A stretch of 35,240 nt of DNA from Clostridium porci (GTDB lineage: Bacteria > Bacillota > Clostridia > Lachnospirales > Lachnospiraceae), in NCBI RefSeq assembly GCF_009696375.1, contig NZ_VUMD01000026.1, forward strand, positions 1-35,240, in the 5' to 3' direction. Position numbers and translations under genes: made by a program. The notes under the pieces were generated by a model. It was not told the DNA's origin. It did no database searches and worked only from the letters and a program-made list of their open reading frames with translations. Below are positions 9,421 through 15,375 of the stretch, one piece after another (position 1 is the stretch's first letter; every line of letters begins with the position of its first letter).

Positions 9421-9555
9421 TCCTAAATCTTCTTAATTCTCCCCCTCCTTTTGATTATAGCATCTGTTCACCGATTTTTGAACTATATTTAAAAATATAT
9501 TTTACATTTGTATTTGGCATTACGCTATGAAATTTTCAATGTGCGGAGTGTCAAG

Positions 9556-10005
9556 TCAACCTGCTAGCTGATATATAAGTGAAATCAGAAGAAAGGTTAT
9601 TACATAATCAAAAATCCCTCCTGTCCTAAATGGCGATAAACTTACTTTTTTACTGGAAAATGGGAAAAACAATGGAATCCCCCCAGCTGTAAATAAGTCT
9701 TGTAGTAAATGTCCGGCATAGCCAGAACAAAATAACCAGCTAAATCTATATAAAAGGCACCAGAGAACCAGCAAAAACGCTGGAGTATGAAGCGCGCCTC
9801 TATGTCCAAACAAAAAGTTAAGAATCCTTGCTGTAATTGGAAACCGTCTGCCTATTATACTATGTACATTTTCTATATCAGGAGCTAAAGCTCCTACAAC
9901 TGAGACGCACATAATCATTGCTGTTTCTTGAACATCCGGCTGAATCGACTGAATAGCCAGGCTGCCAATGCAAGCCCCCATAATTGCGTGTGCTGTTCCG
10001 TTCAC
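9556..10005 (-). CDS. DUF457 membrane-bound metal-dependent hydrolase (YdjM-like)
   Basis: The protein has 149 residues from a GTG start with GGGGA 7 nt upstream. The family pattern is visible: HAIMGACIG at the N-terminus, APDIEN, HRGALHTP and GHLLQDLFTAGGIPLFFP, with the conserved His and Asp residues lying between hydrophobic helices. DUF457 proteins are small membrane proteins predicted to bind metal; the substrate is unknown. They are common on plasmids, phages and conjugative elements, where E. coli YdjM belongs to the SOS regulon. It is the last gene of the methyltransferase cluster, 23 nt after the cytosine methyltransferase, so probably cotranscribed. Confidence 0.85.
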   Translation of the reverse strand: MNGTAHAIMGACIGSLAIQSIQPDVQETAMIMCVSVVGALAPDIENVHSIIGRRFPITARILNFLFGHRGALHTPAFLLVLWCLLYRFSWLFCSGYAGHLLQDLFTAGGIPLFFPFSSKKVSLSPFRTGGIFDYVITFLLISLIYQLAG

Positions 10006-10028
10006 TTATCTTCCCCTGTTTTCCCTTC

Positions 10029-10838
10029 CTAAATTCCCCGTTCAATCTCCGCAACCGCCTTAAACACCGGGTAAAACTGCTGCGGCACTACCGCGTTTCC
10101 CAAACATTTAATTCTGTCCATCCCTTCGGAAAGCCCATCATCATTTCGTAATATTCCGCCGACTGGTTTATTGAATACCCTTGATACATTAAGTAGTGGA
10201 TCATTCTCTTTGAATGCCCATTCTTTTTGTACTTGTAAATGGATTCCTGCATATCCGTTTTGCTTACTTTCACCCAAGCGATTCCATCGGAAGCCAGCGG
10301 AGTGGGCCACAATCGCAACCCTCTCTCTGGAATGAACCGCTCCGATGTCGGCAGCTCTGTAACAACACCATCCAACATCATACCCCAGGTTGGAAAAATC
10401 CCTGAGTATTCCTCGAAAGAACCGTCCATCCTCACTTGAAAGAAGTCCCCGTACATTCTCAGCCACAACCCATCTTGGCTTAATTTCGCCAATGACACGC
10501 CGATACTCCGGCCACAGCTCACGTTTATCACTAGACGCCTTACGCAATCCAGCAGCCGAATGCGGCTGGCAGGGGAACCCTCCCGAAATACAGGTAAGCT
10601 CTCCCGGACGGATTCCTGTCCTCTGAACAAATTCATCTGCTTGTAACTCATGTATATCCCTCCATCTCGGAACACCCGGCCAATGCTTTTCCAATACCTT
10701 GGCAGGGTAGTCCGCAAACTCGCACTGCCCCACCGTCTTAAATCCGGCCCACTCAGCAGCCAAATCCAGGCCACCTATTCCGCTAAATAAGGACAAGTGG
10801 GTTAGTTTCCGTACAGGAACAATGTTTTCTATCTCCAT
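10029..10838 (-). CDS. dcm: DNA (cytosine-5-)-methyltransferase, Dcm type
   Basis: The protein methylates C5 of cytosine in a short target using S-adenosylmethionine. Motifs appear in order: LSLFSGIGGLDLAAEW (I), GGFPCQPHS with catalytic Cys90 (IV), VVAENVRG (VI), AADIGAVHSRERVAIVAHS (VIII) and CLGNAVVPQ (X). At 269 residues from the ATG at 10838 it is short for the family, and the loss is in the target recognition region between motifs VIII and X. An ATG at 10880 is an alternative start. The chosen start overlaps the end of the adenine methyltransferase gene by 10 nt, suggesting coupling. No restriction endonuclease is nearby, which fits an orphan methyltransferase protecting the element on entry into a new host. 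Most of the second half is overprinted by another plausible gene at 10088-10651. Confidence 0.93.
   Translation of the reverse strand: MEIENIVPVRKLTHLSLFSGIGGLDLAAEWAGFKTVGQCEFADYPAKVLEKHWPGVPRWRDIHELQADEFVQRTGIRPGELTCISGGFPCQPHSAAGLRKASSDKRELWPEYRRVIGEIKPRWVVAENVRGLLSSEDGRFFRGILRDFSNLGYDVGWCCYRAADIGAVHSRERVAIVAHSAGFRWNRLGESKQNGYAGIHLQVQKEWAFKENDPLLNVSRVFNKPVGGILRNDDGLSEGMDRIKCLGNAVVPQQFYPVFKAVAEIERGI
10088..10651 (-). CDS. Overprinted methyltransferase-associated protein (alternative frame within dcm)
   Basis: The 187-residue frame starts MSYKQMNLFRGQE at 10651, with GGAGGG exactly 6 nt before the ATG, and lies wholly inside the cytosine methyltransferase gene on the same strand in another frame. 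It is not a random shadow by its motifs: LSQDGLWLRMYGDFFQVRMD, SGIFPTWGMMLDGV, LRLWPTPLASDGIAW and EMMMGFPKGWTEL. From memory these match a protein segment often found beside or fused to phage cytosine-5 methyltransferases (WPTPxASD and MMGFPxGWT signatures). Its function is unknown to me. Both frames therefore seem to encode recognisable families. The main doubt is that one of the two may be a historical by-product of the other. Confidence 0.6.
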   Translation of the reverse strand: MSYKQMNLFRGQESVRESLPVFREGSPASRIRLLDCVRRLVINVSCGRSIGVSLAKLSQDGLWLRMYGDFFQVRMDGSFEEYSGIFPTWGMMLDGVVTELPTSERFIPERGLRLWPTPLASDGIAWVKVSKTDMQESIYKYKKNGHSKRMIHYLMYQGYSINQSAEYYEMMMGFPKGWTELNVWETR

Positions 10839-11671
10839 CTGACACTCACATCCGTTACGGTCAATTCCCTCAGATCCCATTGTAGATTAAGCTCCGTCTG
10901 CCCAATCTCGTAATTCATCCATAAAGTTTCAATTCTGGGCAGACCCTTTTCGGCCTGTGTTTTCCGCTGCACCTTATTCCATCCCAGCAACATATTGTTA
11001 TACAAATCATTGTCATATCCGGAAATAAGAACTTTTCCCGGATGACAAGATAATGTAGTCAGCAGCTTAATATGTTCTTTGTCATCCATCTCATGTTGGT
11101 AAAGATATCCCTTTCTGGTCCCATGCAAATATGGAGGGTCGGCGTAAACAAACACATCCTCTGTATCGTACCGATTCAAAAGTTCCAACGCCGGCAGGTT
11201 CTCTATCTGTGCATTCAAAATGCGGTTTCCTGCCTCCACAATCACTTCAGGAAACTGTCTCCATGCTTTTGTTGTCCATGGACTTGTTCTTTGTTGACTA
11301 CTCCGAAACCCATTTTTGTACCGGTTCGAACAGCCAAACCCCATCCAGCACCGGACGGCAAACCGTCGTGCCCGTTCAATATCTGTAATTCCGTCTCGTT
11401 GGTCATATGCTTTCTTGTACTCGTCTCGGCTATATGGAGTCTGGGCCAATAATGATGCTAATTCTTCCGGACGCTCCCTTACAATCCGGAAGTAATTAAC
11501 CACCTCTCCGTCTAAATCGTTTACTGTTTCTATTCTGGCTGGCTCTTTGTTAAAAAACACTGCCCCGCTACCGAAGTACGGTTCCAGGTATACTTCATGC
11601 GGTGGTATATATTCGCAAATCCAGTCAGCAATGCGATTCTTCGCTCCTGGATATTTCAGTACACATTTCAT
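10829..11671 (-). CDS. DNA adenine-N6 methyltransferase, D12 class (Dam-like)
   Basis: The protein has 280 residues from an ATG with AAAGGA 7 nt upstream. It transfers methyl groups to adenine N6 in a specific target, probably with a GATC-like or other short site; the specificity cannot be read here. The D12 layout is clear: YPGAK (residues 7-11) and EPYFGSGAVFF (about 30-40) bind S-adenosylmethionine, and the catalytic DPPY is at 178-181 followed by LHGTRKGY. The length is normal for the family. It is the first gene of a three- or four-gene leftward cluster (adenine methyltransferase, cytosine methyltransferase with its overprinted frame, DUF457). Such pairs on conjugative elements usually protect incoming DNA from restriction. 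Confidence 0.93.
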   Translation of the reverse strand: MKCVLKYPGAKNRIADWICEYIPPHEVYLEPYFGSGAVFFNKEPARIETVNDLDGEVVNYFRIVRERPEELASLLAQTPYSRDEYKKAYDQRDGITDIERARRFAVRCWMGFGCSNRYKNGFRSSQQRTSPWTTKAWRQFPEVIVEAGNRILNAQIENLPALELLNRYDTEDVFVYADPPYLHGTRKGYLYQHEMDDKEHIKLLTTLSCHPGKVLISGYDNDLYNNMLLGWNKVQRKTQAEKGLPRIETLWMNYEIGQTELNLQWDLRELTVTDVSVRWR

Positions 11672-11970
11672 GGCTCATTCCTTTCTCAAATGTTAATTTC
11701 CAATCCTACTATTCCACTCTTTTATAGCTTCCTTCTATTTTCACCAACCTCCATACTCCACGCTCTCACCTTCTCTACATCCACACCGGCCCCAGCTCAC
11801 GCTGTTGCCTCCACGAATCCTTAAGAAGTTTCTCCATCCACTACTCCGCTAGATATACTACGTATATCTAGCCTATTATCGTACCGGGTACAAAACACCC
11901 GCCAGCCCTTGCAGTTACTGGGTTTGAAGGTGGAGAAATTTAAACGAGTAAAATTTTTTATTACTCCACT
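11672..11970 (-). other. Purine-skewed leader region upstream of the methyltransferase cluster
   Basis: About 300 bp without a convincing gene. The minus strand is strongly purine-rich between 11700 and 11835. One very small frame at 11775-11837 (20 codons, MEKLLKDSWRQQRELGPVWM) has GGAG 6 nt upstream of its ATG and could be a leader peptide, but nothing else supports it. The stretch also holds the perfect palindrome at 11848-11872 and a GTACC/GGTAC near-palindrome at about 11881-11892. Confidence 0.4.
11848..11872. repeat. Perfect palindrome, candidate operator of the methyltransferase cluster
   Basis: GCTAGATATAC and its exact reverse complement GTATATCTAGC are separated by TAC. It lies about 175 bp upstream of the adenine methyltransferase start and on the far side is about 100 bp from the stop of the unknown gene at 11971. 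No T-tract follows, so it is unlikely to be a terminator. A dimeric regulator or recombination site is plausible. Confidence 0.6.
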
Positions 11971-12282
11971 TCATTCCTCACCGGAAAATAACAGTTCCAA
12001 TGCCTGAAATACCTGAATATCAATCATTACAAATCGAATCCTTTTTCCTCCCACTAATACCTGTTTCGTAAAACGTTCCGTATCCGTAGATATCCAATGC
12101 AGCTGTTTCCAATACAAAAGCTTTTCATTTACCGTTCCGTACTGGTTTTTGTTAAACAGCCGGTTGAGCGCTTTACGGGGAACTAACAAAAAGCCTTTTT
12201 GCTGTTTTATCTTTCCAGACTGGAGAAGAAAGCTGGTAATGCTTAGAAATTCTCTTACCAAAATGGCTCCTTTTCCCTCCAT
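11971..12282 (-). CDS. Unknown small basic protein, second gene of the switch-linked operon
   Basis: The protein has 103 residues. I prefer the ATG at 12282, with GGGGAGG 9 nt upstream, over an ATG at 12303 that would overlap the previous gene. It starts 4 nt after the stop of the coiled-coil gene, so the two are coupled. Visible features are EFLSITSFLLQSGKIKQQKGF, VPRKALNRLFNKNQYGTVNEKLLYWKQLHWI, and a basic C-terminal strand VLVGGKRIRFVMIDIQ. There is no membrane segment, signal or metal site. The middle looks like a small alpha/beta or winged-helix DNA-binding fold, but that is only an impression. I do not recognise a family. Confidence 0.7.
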   Translation of the reverse strand: MEGKGAILVREFLSITSFLLQSGKIKQQKGFLLVPRKALNRLFNKNQYGTVNEKLLYWKQLHWISTDTERFTKQVLVGGKRIRFVMIDIQVFQALELLFSGEE

Positions 12283-12286
12283 CCCC

Positions 12287-12787
12287 TTATTCCTCCCCAA
12301 CATCTTCTATAATCATGTCTATAGCTGATTTTCGGATCAGATATACTGTATACTGCTTTTTCTGAACCATAACATGAAAAAGGAATCTACCATCCGCATC
12401 TTTCATAACTCCCAAGCTGCTCATGCATTGGAACAGTTCTTTTTGGGGGGTTTTTAAATTCAACCCCAAAAGAATACGTTCCAGCTCTTTCTTCTCAATT
12501 CTAAAGAAATCCTTCGTTAATTCCGTTTTATATACAGAATCCATCCACTGATTAGCATGTTTTAGAGCTCTCAAAAAATGCAGCATATCTTTTATCAACG
12601 GCTCGGCCTGACTTATAAAAAGGGGATCTTCTTTCTGTTGTAGCCTCCTATTTTCGGCCTTTAATTCCTCATTTATTTCCAAAATGGTGTTTACCTTTTT
12701 TTTAAGCCGCTTTATTTCGTTCAAATAAACGGCTTTATCATTTTGTTTTACATTGCAGGCGCTATGAAATTGAAGCGCTTCAAGCAC
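12287..12787 (-). CDS. Unknown coiled-coil protein, first gene of the switch-linked operon
   Basis: The protein has 166 residues. The GTG at 12787 is preferred because the near-perfect ribosome site AGGGGGTGATC sits 3 nt from it, with its GGGGG core 8 nt upstream; the GTG at 12796 would lie inside that site. Residues about 15-45 are a charged coiled coil (LNEIKRLKKKVNTILEINEE, then LKAENRRLQQKE). The rest is mixed alpha/beta with no motif I recognise: PLIKDMLHFLRALKHANQWM, FRIEKKELERILLGLNLKTP and a C-terminal YTVYLIRKSAIDMIIEDV. It starts only 23 bp from the left inverted repeat of the recombinase segment, leaving no room for its own full promoter outside that segment. Its transcription must therefore come from within or beyond the segment, and probably depends on the orientation of that segment. 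Confidence 0.75.
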   Translation of the reverse strand: MLEALQFHSACNVKQNDKAVYLNEIKRLKKKVNTILEINEELKAENRRLQQKEDPLFISQAEPLIKDMLHFLRALKHANQWMDSVYKTELTKDFFRIEKKELERILLGLNLKTPQKELFQCMSSLGVMKDADGRFLFHVMVQKKQYTVYLIRKSAIDMIIEDVGEE

Positions 12788-12810
12788 TAGGATCACCCCC
12801 TTTTTTTAAA

Positions 12811-12837
12811 ATGTAATATAAGGTGCTTTTTATTACA
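12811..12837 (+). repeat. Left 27-bp inverted repeat (recombination site) of the invertible segment
   Basis: Exact reverse complement of 13726-13752. It has the anatomy of a tyrosine-recombinase core site: arm ATGTAATATAA, 6-bp centre GGTGCT, and opposing arm TTTTATTACA(T). The two arms are themselves imperfect inverted repeats, as expected for two recombinase monomers facing a strand-exchange spacer. It lies between the SD of the coiled-coil gene and the recombinase gene. Confidence 0.85.
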
Positions 12838-12903
12838 TTTTTTGAGAGGTTATAACCCCCATATTTCCTTGTAAAATAAGGGTTTTTTTGCTACTATATA
12901 AAA

Positions 12904-12967
12904 AATGTAATGAGTAATAGCATTTAAAATGTAATATAACTTTAGAAAATTTATAAATATATTACAT
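12904..12967 (+). promoter_or_regulatory. Repeated TGTAAT-motif sites upstream of the recombinase gene
   Basis: The arm motif of the inverted repeats recurs upstream of the recombinase start: AATGTAA near 12904, ATGTAATATAA at 12929-12939 and TATATTACAT (opposite orientation) at 12958-12967. Another copy, AATATTACAT, lies just after the stop codon at 13561-13570. They may be accessory or autoregulatory binding sites for the recombinase. Parts of the recombinase promoter (a TACTATATA -10 near 12891) overlap this region. Confidence 0.5.
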
Positions 12968-12989
12968 TTTTAATGGGGAGAAAATTTGT

Positions 12990-13559
12990 ATGAATATTGA
13001 AACAGAACCGTTAAGAGACAAAAGACAAATCCAAGCGCTATTTACATATTTAAGAGGAAAAAGCAGCCGAAACTACGTAATGGCCAAAATACAGCTTAAC
13101 ACAGCGCTTCGCATAAGTGACGTGGTAAAGCTGAAGGTAAATGATTTTTTTCACCCATCAGGAAAATTTCGCCGCTATATTATTGTAAAAGAGAAAAAGA
13201 CCGGAAAAGAAAGGCACATTGCTATCAATGCCACCTTGAAACATATCATCACTTCCTACACAGAAGAAAATAACCTGACATATCATGATTATTTGCTTCC
13301 AAGTCAAAAGAAAAGTGTCGGCCATATAAGCACCACACAGGCGCACCGTATTTTTCAGGATGCCGGCCAGACATTACATTTTGACAAATTCAACTCTCAC
13401 TCTCTTAGAAAGTCCTGGGGGTACTTTGCCTACAAGAAAACGAAAAATATAGCCCTTATCATGCAGGTATACGGTCACACATCCGTAACTCAAACTTTAA
13501 AATATATTGGCATTACTCAAACCGATAAAGATCTATTATATAACACTATCGAGTTTTAA
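12990..13559 (+). CDS. Compact tyrosine recombinase (FimB/FimE-like invertase)
   Basis: The 189-residue protein is a catalytic domain only; the usual N-terminal core-binding domain of integrases is missing, as in the 200-residue FimB/FimE inversion recombinases. Active-site residues are all present: Arg41 in TALRISDVVKL, Lys at 70 or 73 in EKKTGKERH, His137 and Arg140 in HSLRKSW, His163 in YGHTS and nucleophile Tyr172 in TLKYIG. The ATG follows GGGGAG by 9 nt. The gene lies between perfect 27-bp inverted repeats, so it probably catalyses inversion of its own segment and hence controls the promoter at the segment end. The flanking TGTAAT sites may serve autoregulation. Resemblance to Fim recombinases is by size and motifs only. 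Confidence 0.9.
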   Translation: MNIETEPLRDKRQIQALFTYLRGKSSRNYVMAKIQLNTALRISDVVKLKVNDFFHPSGKFRRYIIVKEKKTGKERHIAINATLKHIITSYTEENNLTYHDYLLPSQKKSVGHISTTQAHRIFQDAGQTLHFDKFNSHSLRKSWGYFAYKKTKNIALIMQVYGHTSVTQTLKYIGITQTDKDLLYNTIEF

Positions 13560-13693
13560 AAATATTACATTTAGAAGTCGTTTTCTAACGCTGCAATCAT
13601 TCAGGAAATTATTTTTATAAAAAAAAGAGAATTTTCATTGAATTTACGACTTTTTTCGACATAAACAGTTTTAAAAATTATCAGACAAACATA

Positions 13694-13722
13694 TTGACAT
13701 ATCATTGTAAAAATGGTATATA
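13694..13722 (+). promoter_or_regulatory. Strong outward promoter at the right end of the invertible segment
   Basis: TTGACA (13694-13699), 17-bp spacer, TATATA (13717-13722), reading rightward. The predicted start near 13729 falls inside the right inverted repeat. It lies wholly within the invertible segment, so flipping would carry it to the left end and point it at the operon 12787-11971. Confidence 0.75.
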
Positions 13723-13725
13723 TTT

Positions 13726-13752
13726 TGTAATAAAAAGCACCTTATATTACAT
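13726..13752 (-). repeat. Right 27-bp inverted repeat (recombination site) of the invertible segment
   Basis: Exact reverse complement of 12811-12837, with the same arm-spacer-arm structure. The stop codon and last codons of the 49-residue gene at 13742-13891 lie inside it, so that gene keeps the same end in either orientation of the segment. Confidence 0.85.
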
Positions 13753-13891
13753 TATTTTTTATAGACTCCTCCTGCTCGTCTTCTCGCAGTATTCTTTCAA
13801 ATTCTTCTTGGGTCAGCATACGCAATTCCCCTTCTTTTATTGTAACCCTTTCTCTGATATTTGTTTTGTAGTTTTTATTTTTTTCTTCCAT
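13742..13891 (-). CDS. Small acidic protein coupled to the recombinase-ADP-ribosyltransferase gene
   Basis: A 49-residue frame starts MEEKNKNYKTNIRERVTIKE and continues LTQEEFERILREDEQEESIK. The ATG at 13891 overlaps the last 17 nt of the upstream fusion gene in a different frame, with AAAGGA about 10 nt upstream, so translation is probably coupled. It is highly charged, has a predicted amphipathic helix in the second half, and no membrane segment. The position and size suit an accessory, adaptor or immunity protein of the upstream enzyme, but there is no homology I recognise. Its end lies in the right inverted repeat, and the promoter at 13694-13722 reads antisense through it. Confidence 0.6.
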   Translation of the reverse strand: MEEKNKNYKTNIRERVTIKEGELRMLTQEEFERILREDEQEESIKNNVI

Positions 13892-15359
13892 GAGACATGT
13901 TTCCTTTCTTTTTTACCTGATATATCAGGGACGCATCCACTATTATATTTTTATCATCTGAATCTATATGATTGATTTTAAACACACTTTTTCTCTGAAA
14001 GAGTATTTCTGATTCTTTGTACTTACACACATCTCCTAAAAACATCCCCTTCATTTTAGCCGGCACGGAAATCCTCATCAGTATGCCTGTCTGGTTCCCA
14101 GTAAAGTCTTTAGAAATGCTTGCATCTATGCTCGTAGAGGAAAAGCCATCGCTGATAAATAGCGTTCCTTCATATTTTTGACGGATTTCTTCTATAGCCA
14201 TGTTTTTGACTTCTTCTCCGAATAATACGCTTAATTTATTCACCCCCCTATAAACTACCTCATTCCTGGGTATTTCTTTTCTCTCCAGACATTCCGTTAA
14301 TATGTCAATATATTCTAATACGCTGTCTGGAACCTCTTGATTGCCGTATAAGGCAGAATTTATTTCTTCAAATCCATCCCCTACATAAAATTTTAATGCT
14401 TGCCGTTCCGGTTCTGTAAGATCCCTTGCATCTAACTCACTCATCAGATTATAGAGCTCTTGTGGCTCCATCGCTTCTAAATCTTGCCTGTGGTTAGGAG
14501 CAACCAAAGGAGCCGATCCTTTCGGTTTTAATTTTTGTTCCTTCCTTAATTTTTTAGCAATTATTTTTCTGCCAGAAAGATAGCGCTCCGTATTAGCAAA
14601 TCGCGTATGCCTAAGCTGCTCTTGCACAACTTCATTCGCTTCTTTTGAGCTATAACCCTGATTTTGCAATTCCCTCTTCTCTAAGACCGCAAATGCTCTA
14701 CGGAAATCGTGCATCTGTATTCCATGCTCATACGCATATTTGCGCATGTAACCTTGACCATAAAATATCCTTTCGTCTGCCTCCATGCCTTGCATATACT
14801 CCTTAAGGCGTTCATACAAATATTCATCTTTAAGGCAAATTACGTTTCCCTCTTTCCCCCCTTTTCCATTTCTAACATGCACCTTTATATATCCATCTGA
14901 AAAGCTAATATCGCCAGGCTCTAAATCAGCAATCTCAGATACCCTCAATCCAGATATTGCAGCCAACCGATACGCATATTTCAGCTTTTCATCCCGAATA
15001 GCATTTGTCTTTCTCATCATCTGGTCAAAATCAACCATCTTTCCCTTGCTTTTTACCTTGTTCCGCTTATGCCTGGCTATATTCTTAAAGTCTGCCTCAT
15101 CCGGTAATTTTAAGCTGGAATCATATTCATACAACTTCTTAAGACCGTTTTTAGCCGCGCTAAGCTCATTTTTCGTCTTAAATGTTTTCAGCTGCCTAAT
15201 GATATGCTCCTTTGGGACATCCCCCAGTGAAGATATATTATAATCGCCAAATACCTTCTTTACTGCCGTGAAGTAAGTCTTAGCTGTATTAGGGTTCATT
15301 GTCTCTTTTAAGTGTTGCTTAAATCCTAATAATATATCATATTTCATATTTTCTGGCAC
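13875..15359 (-). CDS. Tyrosine recombinase fused to an ADP-ribosyltransferase domain
   Basis: The protein has 494 residues from a GTG start. Residues 1-90 resemble an integrase core-binding domain. Residues about 105-265 form the catalytic domain with all key positions: Arg139 (SGLRVSEI), Lys166 or 169 (NGKGGKEG), His217 and Arg220 (HDFR), His251 (LRHTRF) and Tyr260 (ERYL). A basic linker follows (KLRKEQKLKPKG). Residues about 290-485 carry the R-S-E signature of the toxin-type ADP-ribosyltransferases (VIP2/ExoS/C3-like): Arg371 in VVYRGV, Ser408-Thr-Ser410 in GFSSTS, and Glu449-Ser-Glu451 in YKESEILFQRKSVFKI. These residues bind NAD and transfer ADP-ribose. Both halves look intact. The natural target is unknown; the recombinase itself, a partner protein or DNA are all conceivable. 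It follows an HTH gene by 16 nt and overlaps a 49-residue gene. Confidence 0.88.
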   Translation of the reverse strand: MPENMKYDILLGFKQHLKETMNPNTAKTYFTAVKKVFGDYNISSLGDVPKEHIIRQLKTFKTKNELSAAKNGLKKLYEYDSSLKLPDEADFKNIARHKRNKVKSKGKMVDFDQMMRKTNAIRDEKLKYAYRLAAISGLRVSEIADLEPGDISFSDGYIKVHVRNGKGGKEGNVICLKDEYLYERLKEYMQGMEADERIFYGQGYMRKYAYEHGIQMHDFRRAFAVLEKRELQNQGYSSKEANEVVQEQLRHTRFANTERYLSGRKIIAKKLRKEQKLKPKGSAPLVAPNHRQDLEAMEPQELYNLMSELDARDLTEPERQALKFYVGDGFEEINSALYGNQEVPDSVLEYIDILTECLERKEIPRNEVVYRGVNKLSVLFGEEVKNMAIEEIRQKYEGTLFISDGFSSTSIDASISKDFTGNQTGILMRISVPAKMKGMFLGDVCKYKESEILFQRKSVFKINHIDSDDKNIIVDASLIYQVKKKGNMSHGRKK

Positions 15360-15375
15360 TCACCCCATTTTATAA

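Larger units (their letters stand above)
12838..13725. other. Predicted invertible DNA segment carrying its own recombinase and an outward promoter
   Basis: The 888 bp between the two inverted repeats contain one gene, the tyrosine recombinase on the plus strand, plus AT-rich flanks. Because the repeats are inverted, recombination between them flips the segment rather than excising it. In the present orientation the promoter at 13694-13722 fires rightward, antisense to the small gene and the recombinase-ADP-ribosyltransferase gene. Flipped, it would sit next to the left repeat and fire into the operon 12787-11971, with the transcript starting inside the repeat. A weaker leftward candidate at the left end (TTTACA, 15 bp, TATAAC near 12845-12875) may give a basal level now. 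Inversion itself is inferred and not seen. Confidence 0.7.

Noticed and set aside
11775-11837. A 20-codon frame in the leader of the methyltransferase cluster
   Set aside because: It has a fair ribosome site but no other support. It is mentioned in the intergenic entry only.
12811-13752. The recombinase segment as an insertion sequence with terminal inverted repeats
   Set aside because: There is no visible target duplication, and tyrosine recombinases acting on inverted sites invert rather than transpose. The promoter placement also fits a switch better. A transposon origin is not fully excluded.
13694-13975. A 93-codon plus-strand frame at the right end of the invertible segment
   Set aside because: It begins at the TTG of the -35 box, has no ribosome site, and runs antisense to two better genes. 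I read it as promoter and antisense RNA.
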